The notes under the pieces were generated by a model, which saw only the letters and a list, made by a program, of their open reading frames with translations, was not told the DNA's origin and ran no database searches. 64,000 bases of DNA from ZC4RG30 sp965652645 (GTDB lineage Bacteria; Pseudomonadota; Gammaproteobacteria; Steroidobacterales; Steroidobacteraceae): assembly GCA_965652645.1 (NCBI GenBank), contig CBFGXE010000014.1:3496-67495 (forward strand), in the 5' to 3' direction. This document shows positions 29,629-39,850 of the stretch, in pieces. Position numbers and translations under genes: made by a program. Numbering within the stretch: position 1 is the stretch's first letter; every line of letters begins with the position of its first letter.

Positions 29629-31039
29629 CCCGGTTCGCGCCGCGGGCGCCGGCCGCATCGGCCTGGGCCTGGACTTCGGCACTTCCAACTCCGCTGCCGC
29701 CTGGTTCGACGGCACCAACCTGCATCGCGTGGTGCTGGAGCACGGCGGTCCCATCCTGCCCACGGCCATCCACCTGGATCGCGCCTATGCCGCGCTGGTC
29801 GGCGGCACGGCCATCGACCGCTACGTGGAGGAGAACCGCGGCCGCCGCGTGGAGCTGGTGGCCGAGCTGATCGGGGAATCTGCCTCCTCGGTGACCGGCA
29901 ACGAGACCGGCGAGGACATCTCGCGCCTGCAGACCGACCGCCAGGCCGTGTACGGCCCGCTGCAGGACCGCACGCTGCCCGGACGCCTGTTCCTTGGCCT
30001 GAAGCGCCTGCTCGGCGACCCGGACATCGAGCGCCTGTCGGTATTCGAGCGCCACTATCGCCTGGTGGCCCTGCTCACGCCCATCCTGCTGCACATCCGC
30101 GCCGCGCTGGAGCGCGAGCTGCCGCCGCCCTTGCCGCCGCTGCACGCCGGTCGGCCGGTCACCTTCGAGGGACGATCGGCGCAACGCGACACGCTCGCCG
30201 TGGCGCGCCTCACCGAGGCCTACGAGCACGCCGGGCTGCGCATCGCGCAGTTCTATCCGGAGCCGGTGGCGGCCACGCTCTCCTGGCTGCATGGCGCGAA
30301 CCGCCCGCCGCGCGGCCTCGCGCTCACCGTGGACTTCGGCGGCGGCACGCTGGACCTGGCGGCCGTGCGTTTCGAAGGTGACCGCTTCGAGGTGCTGGGC
30401 ACGCATGGCATGGCCCTCGGCGGCGACCGCATCGACCAGCTGATTTTCGAACAGGTGCTGTTCCCGGAGCTGGGCAAGGGGGAGCGCTGGGTGCGCGAGG
30501 TGGAAGGCCGCACCATCGACACGCTGTTTCCCTTCCACGAGTTCGAGGCCGGGCTGGTCAACTGGCCCACCACCTTCCTGCTCAACCAGATACAGACCCG
30601 CTCCATGGTGGTGGACCGCATCGCGCGCGGCGGCCCGGAGGCGGTGAAGTTCCAGCGCCTGCTCGACCTGATCACCTTCAACTACAGCTACAACTGCTTC
30701 CAGGCGATCCGCCGCGCCAAGGTGGCGCTGTCTTCGGTGGAGCACACCAGCATCGACATCCCCGAGCTGAACCTCACCGTGCCGTTCAGCCGCGCGCAGT
30801 TCGACGCCATCCTCGTGCCGGCGCTGGCGCGCACCCGCGAGTGCATCGTCACGTTGCTGGAGCGCGCCTGCATCACGCCGGATGAGGTGGATGTGGTGAT
30901 CCGCACCGGCGGCACCTCCGAGATCATCGCGGTGCGTGCGCTGCTCGATGAGTTCTTTCCCGGCCGGGTGGAGGGGCACGATCCCTTTACCAGCGTGGCG
31001 GCGGGGCTGGCCGTGGCGAACTGGCACGCCCGGGCGTAA
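29621..31039 (+). CDS. Hsp70-family protein (YegD-like), ATPase domain only
   Basis: Actin/Hsp70-fold protein of 472 residues. The phosphate-1 loop GLGLDFGTSNSAAAW is near residue 14, the phosphate-2 loop TVDFGGGTLDLA near 235 and the adenosine motif IRTGGTSEI near 428. The usual peptide-binding and lid domains of DnaK are missing; the length fits the YegD group of Hsp70-like proteins. The start is GTG inside the last codons of livF, so translation is coupled to the transporter operon, an unexpected partner. The function of YegD-like proteins is not known. Confidence 0.85.
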
Positions 31040-31225
31040 CCGCGCGCATTGCCTGCCGCGGGCAGCCAGGCGTCCGGACACCTCCCGCCACGCCAGCAGT
31101 GGTTGGCGACACGAACCGGTTCCAGCCGGGAAAACACCGCACTTGCTGCAAGGATGCGCGCCGCCGCACGGAATTTGACCAGACAACTGGCCACACTCCG
31201 GACCCAGCGACATTGAGGTTCGGAC

Positions 31226-32329
31226 ATGGCGGCGGCCCTGCAGCCCGTTGAAACGGATTCTTCGGCACTCTCCACGGAAGAGCTGATCGCTCGCGTGGTC
31301 GGCCTGTCGCAGGACATGCGCGCACATGTGGTGGGCGCGGTGGACCGCATGCAGGACATCAACCGCGGCATCCACCTGCTGTCGATGAACGCGCGCATCG
31401 AGGCCGCGCGTGCCGGTGCCGCCGGCGCCGGCTTCGGCGTGGTGGGGCAGGAGCTCACGCGCCTTTCGGACAACATGCGCGAGGCCGCGGTGGGCCTGAT
31501 CCGCGAGTCCCAGGCGCGCGGCGCCGACCTCGACGCGGTGCTGCGCCTGCTGAACGAGGACGTGGTGGCCAACCGCCTGTGCGACCTGGCCTTCAACGCC
31601 ATCGACATCATCGACCGCAACCTCTACGAGCGCAGCTGCGACGTGCGCTGGTGGGCCACCGAACCCGCCGTCGCGCATTGCCTCCGGGAAGGCACGCCGG
31701 ATGCGCTGCGCCACGCCAGCCAGAGGCTGGGCCAGATCCTGGATTCCTACACCGTGTACGCGGACCTGGTCATCGCCGATACGCAGGGCCGGGTGGTGGC
31801 CAATGGCAGGCCGCTGCGCTACCGCTCGGTGGGCGCGCGCGTGGAGGGCACCGAGTGGTTCCGCGCCGCCATGGCCACGCGCAGCGGCCACGAGTTCGGC
31901 TTCCAGTCCGTGCACGACTCCGAGCTGGTGGAACGGCAGGGCGTGCTGGTCTATTCCTGCGCGGTGCGCGATCCGGAATCACCCCACGGGCCGCCGCGCG
32001 GCGTGCTGGGCATCCTCTTCAAGTGGCAGGCGCTGGGGCAGACGGTGGTGGACCAGATCCCGCTGTCGGATGCCGAGCGCACCCGCACGCGCGCCTGCAT
32101 CGTCGATGGCAGCGGCCGCATCCTTGCCGATACGCGCCACACGCCGGGACTGCAGGTGCTCGACTTTGCCGGCCGCAGCGAGCTCTTCCAGGGCAGGCGA
32201 GGTGTGATCACCACCATGCTGGGCGGCCGGCCGGCCATGATCTGCCATGCGGCATCGCCGGGCTTCGAGACCTATCGCACCGGCTGGCACGCGGTGCTGG
32301 TGCGCGGCCAGACCGAACGCACGGGCTGA
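31226..32329 (+). CDS. Soluble chemoreceptor-like protein: short MCP helix plus Cache-type sensor domain
   Basis: A 367-residue protein without a visible membrane span. Residues about 15-105 are a helical segment with INRGIHLLSMNARIEAARAG and GAGFGVVGQELTRLSDNMRE, which is the conserved helix after the hairpin tip of methyl-accepting chemotaxis proteins; the rest of the MCP signalling domain is absent. Residues about 140-355 look like a Cache-type ligand-binding domain (LVIADTQGRVVANGRPLRYR, EWFRAAM, YSCAVRDP). The order is reversed compared with normal chemoreceptors, where the sensor comes first. It may be a cytosolic adaptor that joins receptor arrays. Its stop abuts the convergent suhB stop. 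Confidence 0.7.
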   Translation: MAAALQPVETDSSALSTEELIARVVGLSQDMRAHVVGAVDRMQDINRGIHLLSMNARIEAARAGAAGAGFGVVGQELTRLSDNMREAAVGLIRESQARGADLDAVLRLLNEDVVANRLCDLAFNAIDIIDRNLYERSCDVRWWATEPAVAHCLREGTPDALRHASQRLGQILDSYTVYADLVIADTQGRVVANGRPLRYRSVGARVEGTEWFRAAMATRSGHEFGFQSVHDSELVERQGVLVYSCAVRDPESPHGPPRGVLGILFKWQALGQTVVDQIPLSDAERTRTRACIVDGSGRILADTRHTPGLQVLDFAGRSELFQGRRGVITTMLGGRPAMICHAASPGFETYRTGWHAVLVRGQTERTG

Positions 32330-32337
32330 TCAGCCCG
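32322..32337. repeat. Perfect palindrome joining two convergent stop codons
   Basis: The 16-base sequence CGGGCTGATCAGCCCG is fully self-complementary. Its centre is formed by the two TGA stops of the chemoreceptor-like gene and suhB, which touch without any spacer. It could fold in either transcript, but has no loop or T-run. Confidence 0.5.
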
Positions 32338-33136
32338 CTTCGCGCAGCTCCGGCACCAGGTGCGGTGCCAGTGTTTCCAGCAGTTCGTTGAACACGCGCG
32401 GCGTGCCGGCCACGATGTTGCCCTTCTGCTTGTATTCCGCGCCGTCGAGCGTGGCGACCAGGCCGCCGGCCTCGCGGATCATCAGCGTGCCGGCGGCCGT
32501 GTCCCAGGCGCGCAGGCCGAACTCCCAGAAACCATCGGTGCGTCCGGCCGCCACGTAGGCGAGGTCGAGCGAGGCCGCGCCCGGGCGCCTCAGGCCCGCC
32601 GCACGCTGCGTCACCGCCTTGAACATCGCGAGGTAGGTGTCGAGCAGGTGCAGGTTGTCGCGGTAGGGAAAGCCGGTGCCGATCAACGCGCCCTCCAGCG
32701 AGCGGCGGTTGCTCACGCGCAGGCGGCGGTTCTCCAGGTATGCACCGGAGCCACGGCTGGCCGTGAAGATCTCCTGCCGCATGGGGTCGTAGATCACGCC
32801 ATGCTCGATGCGTCCCTCCAGCTGGCAGGCAATGGACACCGCGAACTGCGGGAAGCCGTGCATGAAGTTGGTGGTGCCGTCGAGCGGATCGATGATCCAC
32901 ACGATGGCCGAGTCGCCCCTGGTCTCGCCGCTCTCCTCGGCGAGGTAGCCGTGGCCGGGATAGGCCTCGCGCAGCGTCTCGATGATGGCCGCCTCGGCGG
33001 CATGGTCGATGCTGGTGACGAAGTCGTTGTGGCCCTTCGCAGTGGTCTGGACGCCCTCGATGCGGTTGAGGCCGCGCACGATGATGTCGCCGGCACGCCG
33101 GGCGGCCTTCACGGCCGTGTTCAGATAGGGATGCAT
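32330..33136 (-). CDS. suhB: Inositol-1-monophosphatase family protein SuhB
   Basis: Mg2+-dependent phosphatase of 268 residues; in E. coli SuhB also works in rRNA transcription antitermination. Metal-binding motifs are EESGET near residue 67, WIIDPLDGTTNFMHGFP near 85 and the late AWDTAAGTLMIREAGG. It is divergent from trmJ with only 28 bases between the starts, the same arrangement as in E. coli, so their promoters must overlap. Confidence 0.94.
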   Translation of the reverse strand: MHPYLNTAVKAARRAGDIIVRGLNRIEGVQTTAKGHNDFVTSIDHAAEAAIIETLREAYPGHGYLAEESGETRGDSAIVWIIDPLDGTTNFMHGFPQFAVSIACQLEGRIEHGVIYDPMRQEIFTASRGSGAYLENRRLRVSNRRSLEGALIGTGFPYRDNLHLLDTYLAMFKAVTQRAAGLRRPGAASLDLAYVAAGRTDGFWEFGLRAWDTAAGTLMIREAGGLVATLDGAEYKQKGNIVAGTPRVFNELLETLAPHLVPELREAG

Positions 33137-33164
33137 GGTGAAGCGCTAGAATAGCAGACCGCCC

Positions 33165-33914
33165 ATGAACCCCTCCCTCCCCATCCGCTTCGTGCTGGTC
33201 GAAACCTCCCATCCCGGCAACATCGGGGCGGTGGCCCGCGCCATGAAGAACATGGGCCTTTCGGACCTGGTGCTGGTGAAACCGCGGGAATTCCCGCATC
33301 CGGAGGCCACCGCGCGTGCCTCCGGGGCCGATGACGTGCTGGCCGCGGCCCGCGTCTGCAATACCCTGCAGGAGGCAATTGCCGACTGCGGCCTCGTCTT
33401 CGGCACCACCGCCCGCACCCGCGAGCAGTTCTTCCGCGTGCTGGAGGTGCGCGAGGCCGGCCAGCGCATGGTGGCCGAGGCGCAGGCAGGCGCGGGCACC
33501 GTGGCCGTGCTGTTCGGCACCGAGCGTTTCGGCCTCTCGAACGAACACCTGCTCAAGGCGCATGCGCTGCTGCGCATTCCGGCCAATCCGGACTACGAGT
33601 CGCTGAACATCGCCATGGCCGCGCAGCTCATCGCCTACGAGATCCGCATGGCCTGGCACCAGCCCGGCGCGGCGGTGCCGCCGCGCGAGGTGCCGCTGGC
33701 CACGCCGGAGCAGATGGAGCGTTTCTACGAGCACCTGGAACAGGTGATGACCGAGGCGGATTTCCGCGACCGCACGCAGAGCGGCACGCACCTGATGGGC
33801 CGCATCCGCCGCATGTTCAACCGCGCGGAACTCGACGGCAACGAGGTGAACATCCTGCGCGGCATCCTCACCGCCGTGCAGAGCCGGCGGCGCCGCGCGG
33901 GCGAGGGCCGCTGA
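33165..33914 (+). CDS. trmJ: tRNA (cytidine/uridine-2'-O-)-methyltransferase TrmJ
   Basis: SPOUT-family methyltransferase of 249 residues that methylates the ribose at tRNA position 32. The N-terminal RFVLVETSHPGNIGAVARAM block and the knot segments LFGTERFGLSNEHL and IPANPDYESLNIAMAAQL are complete. It is followed after 3 bases by the cysteine desulfurase gene, so tRNA modification and Fe-S or sulfur supply are probably co-expressed; an iscR gene, which often stands here, is absent. Confidence 0.94.
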   Translation: MNPSLPIRFVLVETSHPGNIGAVARAMKNMGLSDLVLVKPREFPHPEATARASGADDVLAAARVCNTLQEAIADCGLVFGTTARTREQFFRVLEVREAGQRMVAEAQAGAGTVAVLFGTERFGLSNEHLLKAHALLRIPANPDYESLNIAMAAQLIAYEIRMAWHQPGAAVPPREVPLATPEQMERFYEHLEQVMTEADFRDRTQSGTHLMGRIRRMFNRAELDGNEVNILRGILTAVQSRRRRAGEGR

Positions 33915-33917
33915 GCC

Positions 33918-35375
33918 GTGGCCCCGGGGGAACTGGTCTACCTCGACTACGCGGCCACCGCCCCGGTATTGCCGGAGGTGGCCGCGCGCATGGCCGAGGT
34001 GCTGGCCATGCCGCTGGGCAATGCTTCCTCCAGCCATGCGGCGGGACGCCGTGCGCTGGAGCTGATCGAAACGGCCCGCGCGCAGGTGGCCGCGCTGGTG
34101 GGTGCGCAGCCGGTCGACATCATCTTCACTTCCGGCGCCACCGAGTCGAACAACCTGGCCATCCACGGCACGCGCCGCGCGGCGCAGGCCCGCGGCGCCA
34201 CCGGGCATGTGGTGACGCTGGCCACCGAGCACAAGTCCGTGCTCGAGCCGGTGCGCGCCGCCGGGGCGGAGGCCAGCGTGCTGCGCCCGGACGCAGAGGG
34301 CGTGCTGCATCCCGACGTGCTCGCCGCGGCACTGCGCCCGGACACCTGCCTGGTGTCGCTGCTGCACGTGAACAACGAGACCGGTACCGCGCAGAATCTC
34401 GACGCCCTGCGGGAGGTGTGCGCGCAGCGCGGCGTGCCGCTGCACGTCGACGCCGCGCAATCTGCCGGCAAGCTCCCCGTGGACGTGCAGGACATCGCGC
34501 TGCTGTCCATCTCCGGCCACAAGCTGGCCGGTCCGCAGGGCATCGGTGCACTGTATGTGTCGCCCGCGCACCGCGGCCGCATCGCCCCGCAGATCCTCGG
34601 CAGCAGCCACGAGAGGGGACTGCGCGCCGGCACGCTGGCCACGCACCAGATCGTTGGCTTCGGCCTGGCCTGCGAGATCGCGCTGCGCCGGCGGGCCGAA
34701 GAGGCCGCGCGCCTCACGGCCCTGCGCGAGCGGCTCTGGCAGGGTCTGGCCGACCTGCCCGGTGTGCTGCGCAATGGCCGCCCCGGCGCCCCGCACATCC
34801 TCAACGTGAGTTTCCCGGGCGTGGAAGGAGAGAGCCTGTTCACCGGCCTGTCCGATGTCGCGCTCTCCACCGGCTCGGCCTGCAATTCGCGCAGCGCCGA
34901 ACCCTCCTACGTGCTGCGCGCGCTGGGAAGGGATACGGAAACGGCCCAGGGCTCGCTGCGCTTCAGCCTGGGCCACGCCACCACGGCCCGGCACATCGAT
35001 GCGGCCATCGCGGCCGTGCGCCGCGTGCACGGCGTGCTCTGGAATGCCTCTCCCGCGCGCCCGGAGCCTGCGCCGGCCGGCCCGGGCCAGGCCTGGGTGG
35101 GGGAAGCCGGCGCCATGCAGCTGGGCACCTGGGTGCGCTTCACCGTGCAAGTGGAAGGCGGCTTGGTGCGCGAGGCCCGCGCCCGCTGGTACGGCTGCCC
35201 CGATGTGGCTGCCGCATGCAGCCTTCTGTGCGAAAAACTGCGGGGACACGCCCCAGGGGCGGCCCCCGCCGGCACGCCGCAGCAGTGGCTGGAAACGCTG
35301 CAGGCGCCCATTGAAAAACTCGGGCGAATGCTCATCATCGAAGATGCACTGCACGCCTTGAGACCTGTCACCTGA
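33918..35375 (+). CDS. Cysteine desulfurase (IscS/NifS family) with C-terminal IscU-like domain
   Basis: PLP enzyme of 485 residues. The desulfurase part (1-375) has His105 in TEHKSVLE, Asp178 and Gln181, the PLP Lys202 in SGHKLAGPQG and the sulfur-carrying Cys322 in STGSACNSRSA. After a Pro/Ala linker, residues about 392-480 resemble the IscU scaffold: GEAGAMQLGTWVRFTVQVE and ARWYGCPDVAAACSLLCEKL match the IscU strand and YGC helix. Only Cys427 (in YGC) keeps a scaffold position; the first and last IscU cysteines are missing. So sulfur transfer may be kept while cluster assembly is doubtful. Start is GTG. Followed after 2 bases by an IscA-like gene; no separate iscU, hscAB or fdx follows. 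Confidence 0.85.
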   Translation: MAPGELVYLDYAATAPVLPEVAARMAEVLAMPLGNASSSHAAGRRALELIETARAQVAALVGAQPVDIIFTSGATESNNLAIHGTRRAAQARGATGHVVTLATEHKSVLEPVRAAGAEASVLRPDAEGVLHPDVLAAALRPDTCLVSLLHVNNETGTAQNLDALREVCAQRGVPLHVDAAQSAGKLPVDVQDIALLSISGHKLAGPQGIGALYVSPAHRGRIAPQILGSSHERGLRAGTLATHQIVGFGLACEIALRRRAEEAARLTALRERLWQGLADLPGVLRNGRPGAPHILNVSFPGVEGESLFTGLSDVALSTGSACNSRSAEPSYVLRALGRDTETAQGSLRFSLGHATTARHIDAAIAAVRRVHGVLWNASPARPEPAPAGPGQAWVGEAGAMQLGTWVRFTVQVEGGLVREARARWYGCPDVAAACSLLCEKLRGHAPGAAPAGTPQQWLETLQAPIEKLGRMLIIEDALHALRPVT

Positions 35376-35377
35376 CC

Positions 35378-35701
35378 ATGCCCATTTCGCTGACCCCCGC
35401 CGCCGCCGACCGCGTCCAGAAGTACCTCGCCGCCCGTGGCCACGGGCTGGGACTCAAGCTGGGCGTGCGCAAGACCGGCTGCTCGGGTTTCGCATACGTG
35501 ATCGACTACGCCGACCGGCAGGCCCCCCGCGACCTGGTGTTCGAGGATCGCGGCGTGAAGGTCTTCGTCGACCCCGACAGCCTGCCGCTCATCGATGGCA
35601 CCACGGTGGATTTCGTGAAGCAGGGCCTCAACGAGGCATTTCGCTTCCGGAACCCCAACATCAAGGGCGAGTGCGGCTGCGGCGAGAGTTTCAGCATTTA
35701 A
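35378..35701 (+). CDS. iscA: Iron-sulfur cluster assembly protein, IscA/HesB family
   Basis: A-type Fe-S carrier of 107 residues. The three conserved cysteines are present: Cys35 in TGCSGFAY and Cys99 and Cys101 in GECGCGESF. The start MPISLTPAAADRV is normal. It is 2 bases from the desulfurase gene, so it most likely receives or inserts clusters made with that enzyme. IscA and ErpA cannot be told apart safely here; the position after an IscS-type gene favours IscA. Confidence 0.9.
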   Translation: MPISLTPAAADRVQKYLAARGHGLGLKLGVRKTGCSGFAYVIDYADRQAPRDLVFEDRGVKVFVDPDSLPLIDGTTVDFVKQGLNEAFRFRNPNIKGECGCGESFSI

Positions 35702-35739
35702 AAATCCTTAAAAAACCGGCACTTCCGCCGCCGCGGCAA

Positions 35740-35769
35740 TTGCCGGCACCCGGCCATAACGGGTAAAAT
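35740..35769 (+). promoter_or_regulatory. Probable sigma-70-type promoter of ndk
   Basis: TTGCCG at 35740-35745 and TAAAAT at 35764-35769 are separated by 18 bases, upstream of the ndk start at 35806. A GGAG ribosome site follows at about 35792. The 104-base gap after iscA also holds A-rich runs. The match is good but untested. Confidence 0.5.
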
Positions 35770-35805
35770 CCGGCACTTTTTCACACAAGCCGGAGAATCT
35801 TCGAC

Positions 35806-36231
35806 ATGGCGCTCGAGCGCACTTTTTCGATCATCAAGCCCGATGGCGTGGCCAACAACCACATCGGTGAGATCTACCGCCGCTTCGAGAAGGCCGGCCT
35901 CAAGATCGTGGCCGCCCGCCTCACGCAGCTGTCGCGCGCGCAGGCCGAGGGCTTCTATGCCGTGCACAAGGAGCGTCCGTTCTTCAACGACCTGGTCACC
36001 TTCATGACCTCCGGCCCCGTGGTGCTCAGCGTGCTCGAGGGAGAGAACGCCGTGCAGAAGAACCGCGACCTGATGGGCGCCACCGACCCGAAGAAGGCGG
36101 ACAAGGGCACCATCCGCGCCGACCTTGCGCAGAGCATCGACGCCAACACCGTGCACGGCTCCGATTCGCTGGAGAACGCGGCGATCGAGATCGCCTACTT
36201 CTTCGCGCAGACGGACATCCACTCGCGCTGA
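35806..36231 (+). CDS. ndk: Nucleoside diphosphate kinase
   Basis: Hexameric or tetrameric kinase of 141 residues that equalizes NTP pools. The N-terminus ERTFSIIKPDGVANN is normal, and the catalytic His117 sits in NTVHGSDS. It starts the conserved run ndk-rlmN-pilW-rodZ-like-hisS-yfgM-bamB-der and is 7 bases from rlmN. Confidence 0.97.
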   Translation: MALERTFSIIKPDGVANNHIGEIYRRFEKAGLKIVAARLTQLSRAQAEGFYAVHKERPFFNDLVTFMTSGPVVLSVLEGENAVQKNRDLMGATDPKKADKGTIRADLAQSIDANTVHGSDSLENAAIEIAYFFAQTDIHSR

Positions 36232-36238
36232 AGGCACG

Positions 36239-37396
36239 ATGACCGGCGCACGCGTCAACCTGCTGGGCCTGACCCGTCCCGAACTCGAAGCCTGGTGCGT
36301 CGAGCGGGGCGGCAAGGCCTTTCGCGCGCGCCAGCTTTTCCAGTGGATCTACAAGCGCGCCGAAACGGACTTCGACGCGATGACAGATCTCGCCAAGGAT
36401 TTCCGCGCCGAGCTCGGGCAGGTGGCGGAAATCCGCCTGCCGGAGATCATCACCCGCCAGGATGCGGCCGACGGCACCGTGAAGTGGATGCTGAAGGCCG
36501 GCGATGCCACGAAGGACAACCAGGGCATCGAAATGGTCTACATCCCCGAGGTGGGCCGCGCCACGCTGTGCATCTCCTCGCAGGTGGGCTGTGCCATGGA
36601 CTGCAGCTTCTGCTCCACCGCGCAGCAGGGTTTCAACAGCAACCTTTCCACCGCCGGCATCGTCGGCCAGGTGCTGCTGGCCCAGAAGGAACTCGGCTTC
36701 AAGGCCGGCGACGACCGCATCATCAGCAACGTGGTGCTGATGGGCATGGGCGAGCCGCTGGCCAATTTCCGCAACGTGGTGCCGGCGCTGCGCATCCTGC
36801 TCGATGAGCTGGGACTCGATTTCTCGCGCCGCCGCCTCACGCTTTCCACCAGTGGCCTGGTGCCGCAGATCTACAAGCTGGCCGAAGAGAGCAATGTGGC
36901 GCTGGCCGTGTCGCTGCACGCGCCCGACGACGCGCTGCGCAGCCAGCTGGTGCCCATCAACCGGCGCCACAACATCGCCGAGCTGCTGGAGGCCTGCTGG
37001 GCCTACGTGGACGAGGCCAACGGCCGCAGCGTCACCTTCGAATACGTGATGCTCGAGGGCGTGAACGATTCCCCCGCGCAGGCGCGCGCCCTGGCGCGGC
37101 TGCTGCGCGGCCACCCGGCCAAGGTCAACCTCATTCCCTTCAATCCCTTCCCCGGCACGCAGTACCGCCGTTCGCGTCCGGAAGTCATCCGTGCATTCCT
37201 CGATCAGATCTTGAAAGGTGGTGTCATGGCGACAATCAGGAAGACCCGCGGCGATGACATCGACGCCGCCTGCGGCCAGCTGGCCGGGCGAGTCATCAAC
37301 CGCACCACGTCAAGACTGGGCAGCAAGCGCGTGACCGTTCCCGTGGTCGCGCAGCCCCAGGGGCAGGTCGCAGCGCAGCCGGGAGTGCAGCCATGA
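36239..37396 (+). CDS. rlmN: 23S rRNA/tRNA adenine C2-methyltransferase RlmN
   Basis: Radical SAM enzyme of 385 residues that methylates A2503 of 23S rRNA and A37 of some tRNAs. The cluster motif CAMDCSFC has Cys118, Cys122 and Cys125; the MGMGEPLAN block and SLHAPDDALR are typical, and the C-terminal methyl-carrying Cys is in DIDAACGQLAG. The ATG at 36239 follows the ndk stop; a longer frame into ndk has no support. Overlaps pilW by 4 bases. Confidence 0.95.
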   Translation: MTGARVNLLGLTRPELEAWCVERGGKAFRARQLFQWIYKRAETDFDAMTDLAKDFRAELGQVAEIRLPEIITRQDAADGTVKWMLKAGDATKDNQGIEMVYIPEVGRATLCISSQVGCAMDCSFCSTAQQGFNSNLSTAGIVGQVLLAQKELGFKAGDDRIISNVVLMGMGEPLANFRNVVPALRILLDELGLDFSRRRLTLSTSGLVPQIYKLAEESNVALAVSLHAPDDALRSQLVPINRRHNIAELLEACWAYVDEANGRSVTFEYVMLEGVNDSPAQARALARLLRGHPAKVNLIPFNPFPGTQYRRSRPEVIRAFLDQILKGGVMATIRKTRGDDIDAACGQLAGRVINRTTSRLGSKRVTVPVVAQPQGQVAAQPGVQP

Positions 37397-38166
37397 GGCG
37401 CGCCGCATGGCTGGCGCTGCTGGCCGCGGCACTCGCCGGGTGCATGAGCACCGGCAACGGCGGACGCCCCGTCGACCCGGTGGCGGCCGCCGATGCCAAC
37501 GTGAAGCTGGGCGTGGCCTACATGGCCCAGGGCAAGCTGGCCGACGCCAAGGAAAAGCTCGAGCGCGCCGAGAGCCAGAATCCCAAGAGCCCCGAGGCGC
37601 AGTTCGCGCTGGCGGAGCTCTATGCCCGGCTCGACCAGCCGAAGGATGCCGAGCGCCGCTACCGCAATGCCATCAACCTCGCGCCGGACAAGCTGGAGAT
37701 CGTCAATGGCTACGCGGCCTTCCTGTGTTCCAGTGGCGAGGTCGACCGCGGCATCGTCGAGTTCGAGCGCCTGGTGAACAATCCGCTCTACGGCCGCCAG
37801 GCCGTGGCCGCCACCAATGCCGGCATCTGCCTGCGCGACAACAAGCGCCTGGGCGATTCGGTGCGTTATTTCGAGATGGCGCTGGCCAAGCAGCCGGACT
37901 ACGTCGATGCGGTGATCTACCTGGCCGACGTGCAGATCCAGCTGGAGAAACCCGAACTCGCGCGCCGCGCGGTGGACAACTACCAGTCCATGCGCAGCTC
38001 GCCCCGGGTGCTGCTTACCGGCGTGCGTGCGGCGGAGCGGATGGGGGACTGCGTGGGCGCCACCGGCTACGTGCTGCGCCTGCGCCGCGACTTCCCCAAC
38101 TCGCGCGAAACACTGTCCGACCTGCCGCAGGTGCTTGGCTCCTGCCGGGGGAAGATTGCCCTGTGA
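37393..38166 (+). CDS. pilW: Type IV pilus biogenesis lipoprotein PilW/PilF
   Basis: Outer-membrane lipoprotein of 257 residues that supports PilQ secretin assembly. The signal ends in the lipobox LAGC (Cys17). TPR repeats fill the rest: ANVKLGVAYMAQGKLADAKE, PEAQFALAELYARLDQPKDA, the NGYAAFLCSSGEVDRGIVEF repeat and VDAVIYLADVQIQLEKPELA. The position between rlmN and a rodZ-like gene is the standard one. Confidence 0.9.
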   Translation: MRRAAWLALLAAALAGCMSTGNGGRPVDPVAAADANVKLGVAYMAQGKLADAKEKLERAESQNPKSPEAQFALAELYARLDQPKDAERRYRNAINLAPDKLEIVNGYAAFLCSSGEVDRGIVEFERLVNNPLYGRQAVAATNAGICLRDNKRLGDSVRYFEMALAKQPDYVDAVIYLADVQIQLEKPELARRAVDNYQSMRSSPRVLLTGVRAAERMGDCVGATGYVLRLRRDFPNSRETLSDLPQVLGSCRGKIAL

Positions 38167-38536
38167 GCGAGGAGTTCAGCGCCATCGGCCGCCAGCTGCG
38201 CTCGGCGCGCGAGCGGATGGGGCTGGGCATCTCGCAGGCCGCTGAACAATTGCATGTGGATGAGAAAGTGATCGACGCCCTGGAAACCGGCTCCTTCAAG
38301 GCGCTGGGCGCCCCCGTATACGTGCGCGGACACCTGCGCCATTACGCCGAGCTGGTGGGCGAGCCCTCCGCCTCCGGCCGCTATGAATCCCTGAGCCAGC
38401 CGGCGCCGGACCTCACCGCCGTGCCGCAGCTGCCCGCGCAGCGCGCCCTGCCGCGGCGTGCCTGGCCGCTGGTGCTCTTCGCCATCCTGCTGGCCCTGGG
38501 CGTGATCGCCTGGTGGGCGATGGGAGTTGACTCCCG

Positions 38537-38540
<4 letters not shown>
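38163..38540 (+). CDS. Short RodZ-like helix-turn-helix membrane protein
   Basis: A 125-residue protein starting at a GTG that overlaps the pilW stop. Residues about 5-75 form a RodZ/Xre-type HTH (IGRQLRSARERMGLGISQAA, VDEKVIDALETGSFKALGAP, YVRGHLRHYAELVG). A single membrane span lies near the end (about 100-119, WPLVLFAILLALGVIAWW). RodZ of E. coli has about 337 residues with a large periplasmic domain; here only a few residues follow the span. Cytoskeleton (MreB) binding by the HTH is therefore possible, but periplasmic contacts are not. It overlaps hisS by 4 bases. Confidence 0.8.
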
Positions 38541-39817
<1,277 letters not shown>

Positions 39818-39850
39818 GATTCCAGACCTTATTTTCAGGGGTAGGTAATA

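Noticed and set aside
31040..31225. Possible small gene between the Hsp70-like and chemoreceptor-like genes
   Set aside because: Short frames exist, but none has a ribosome site plus coding pattern; it is probably leader and promoter DNA.
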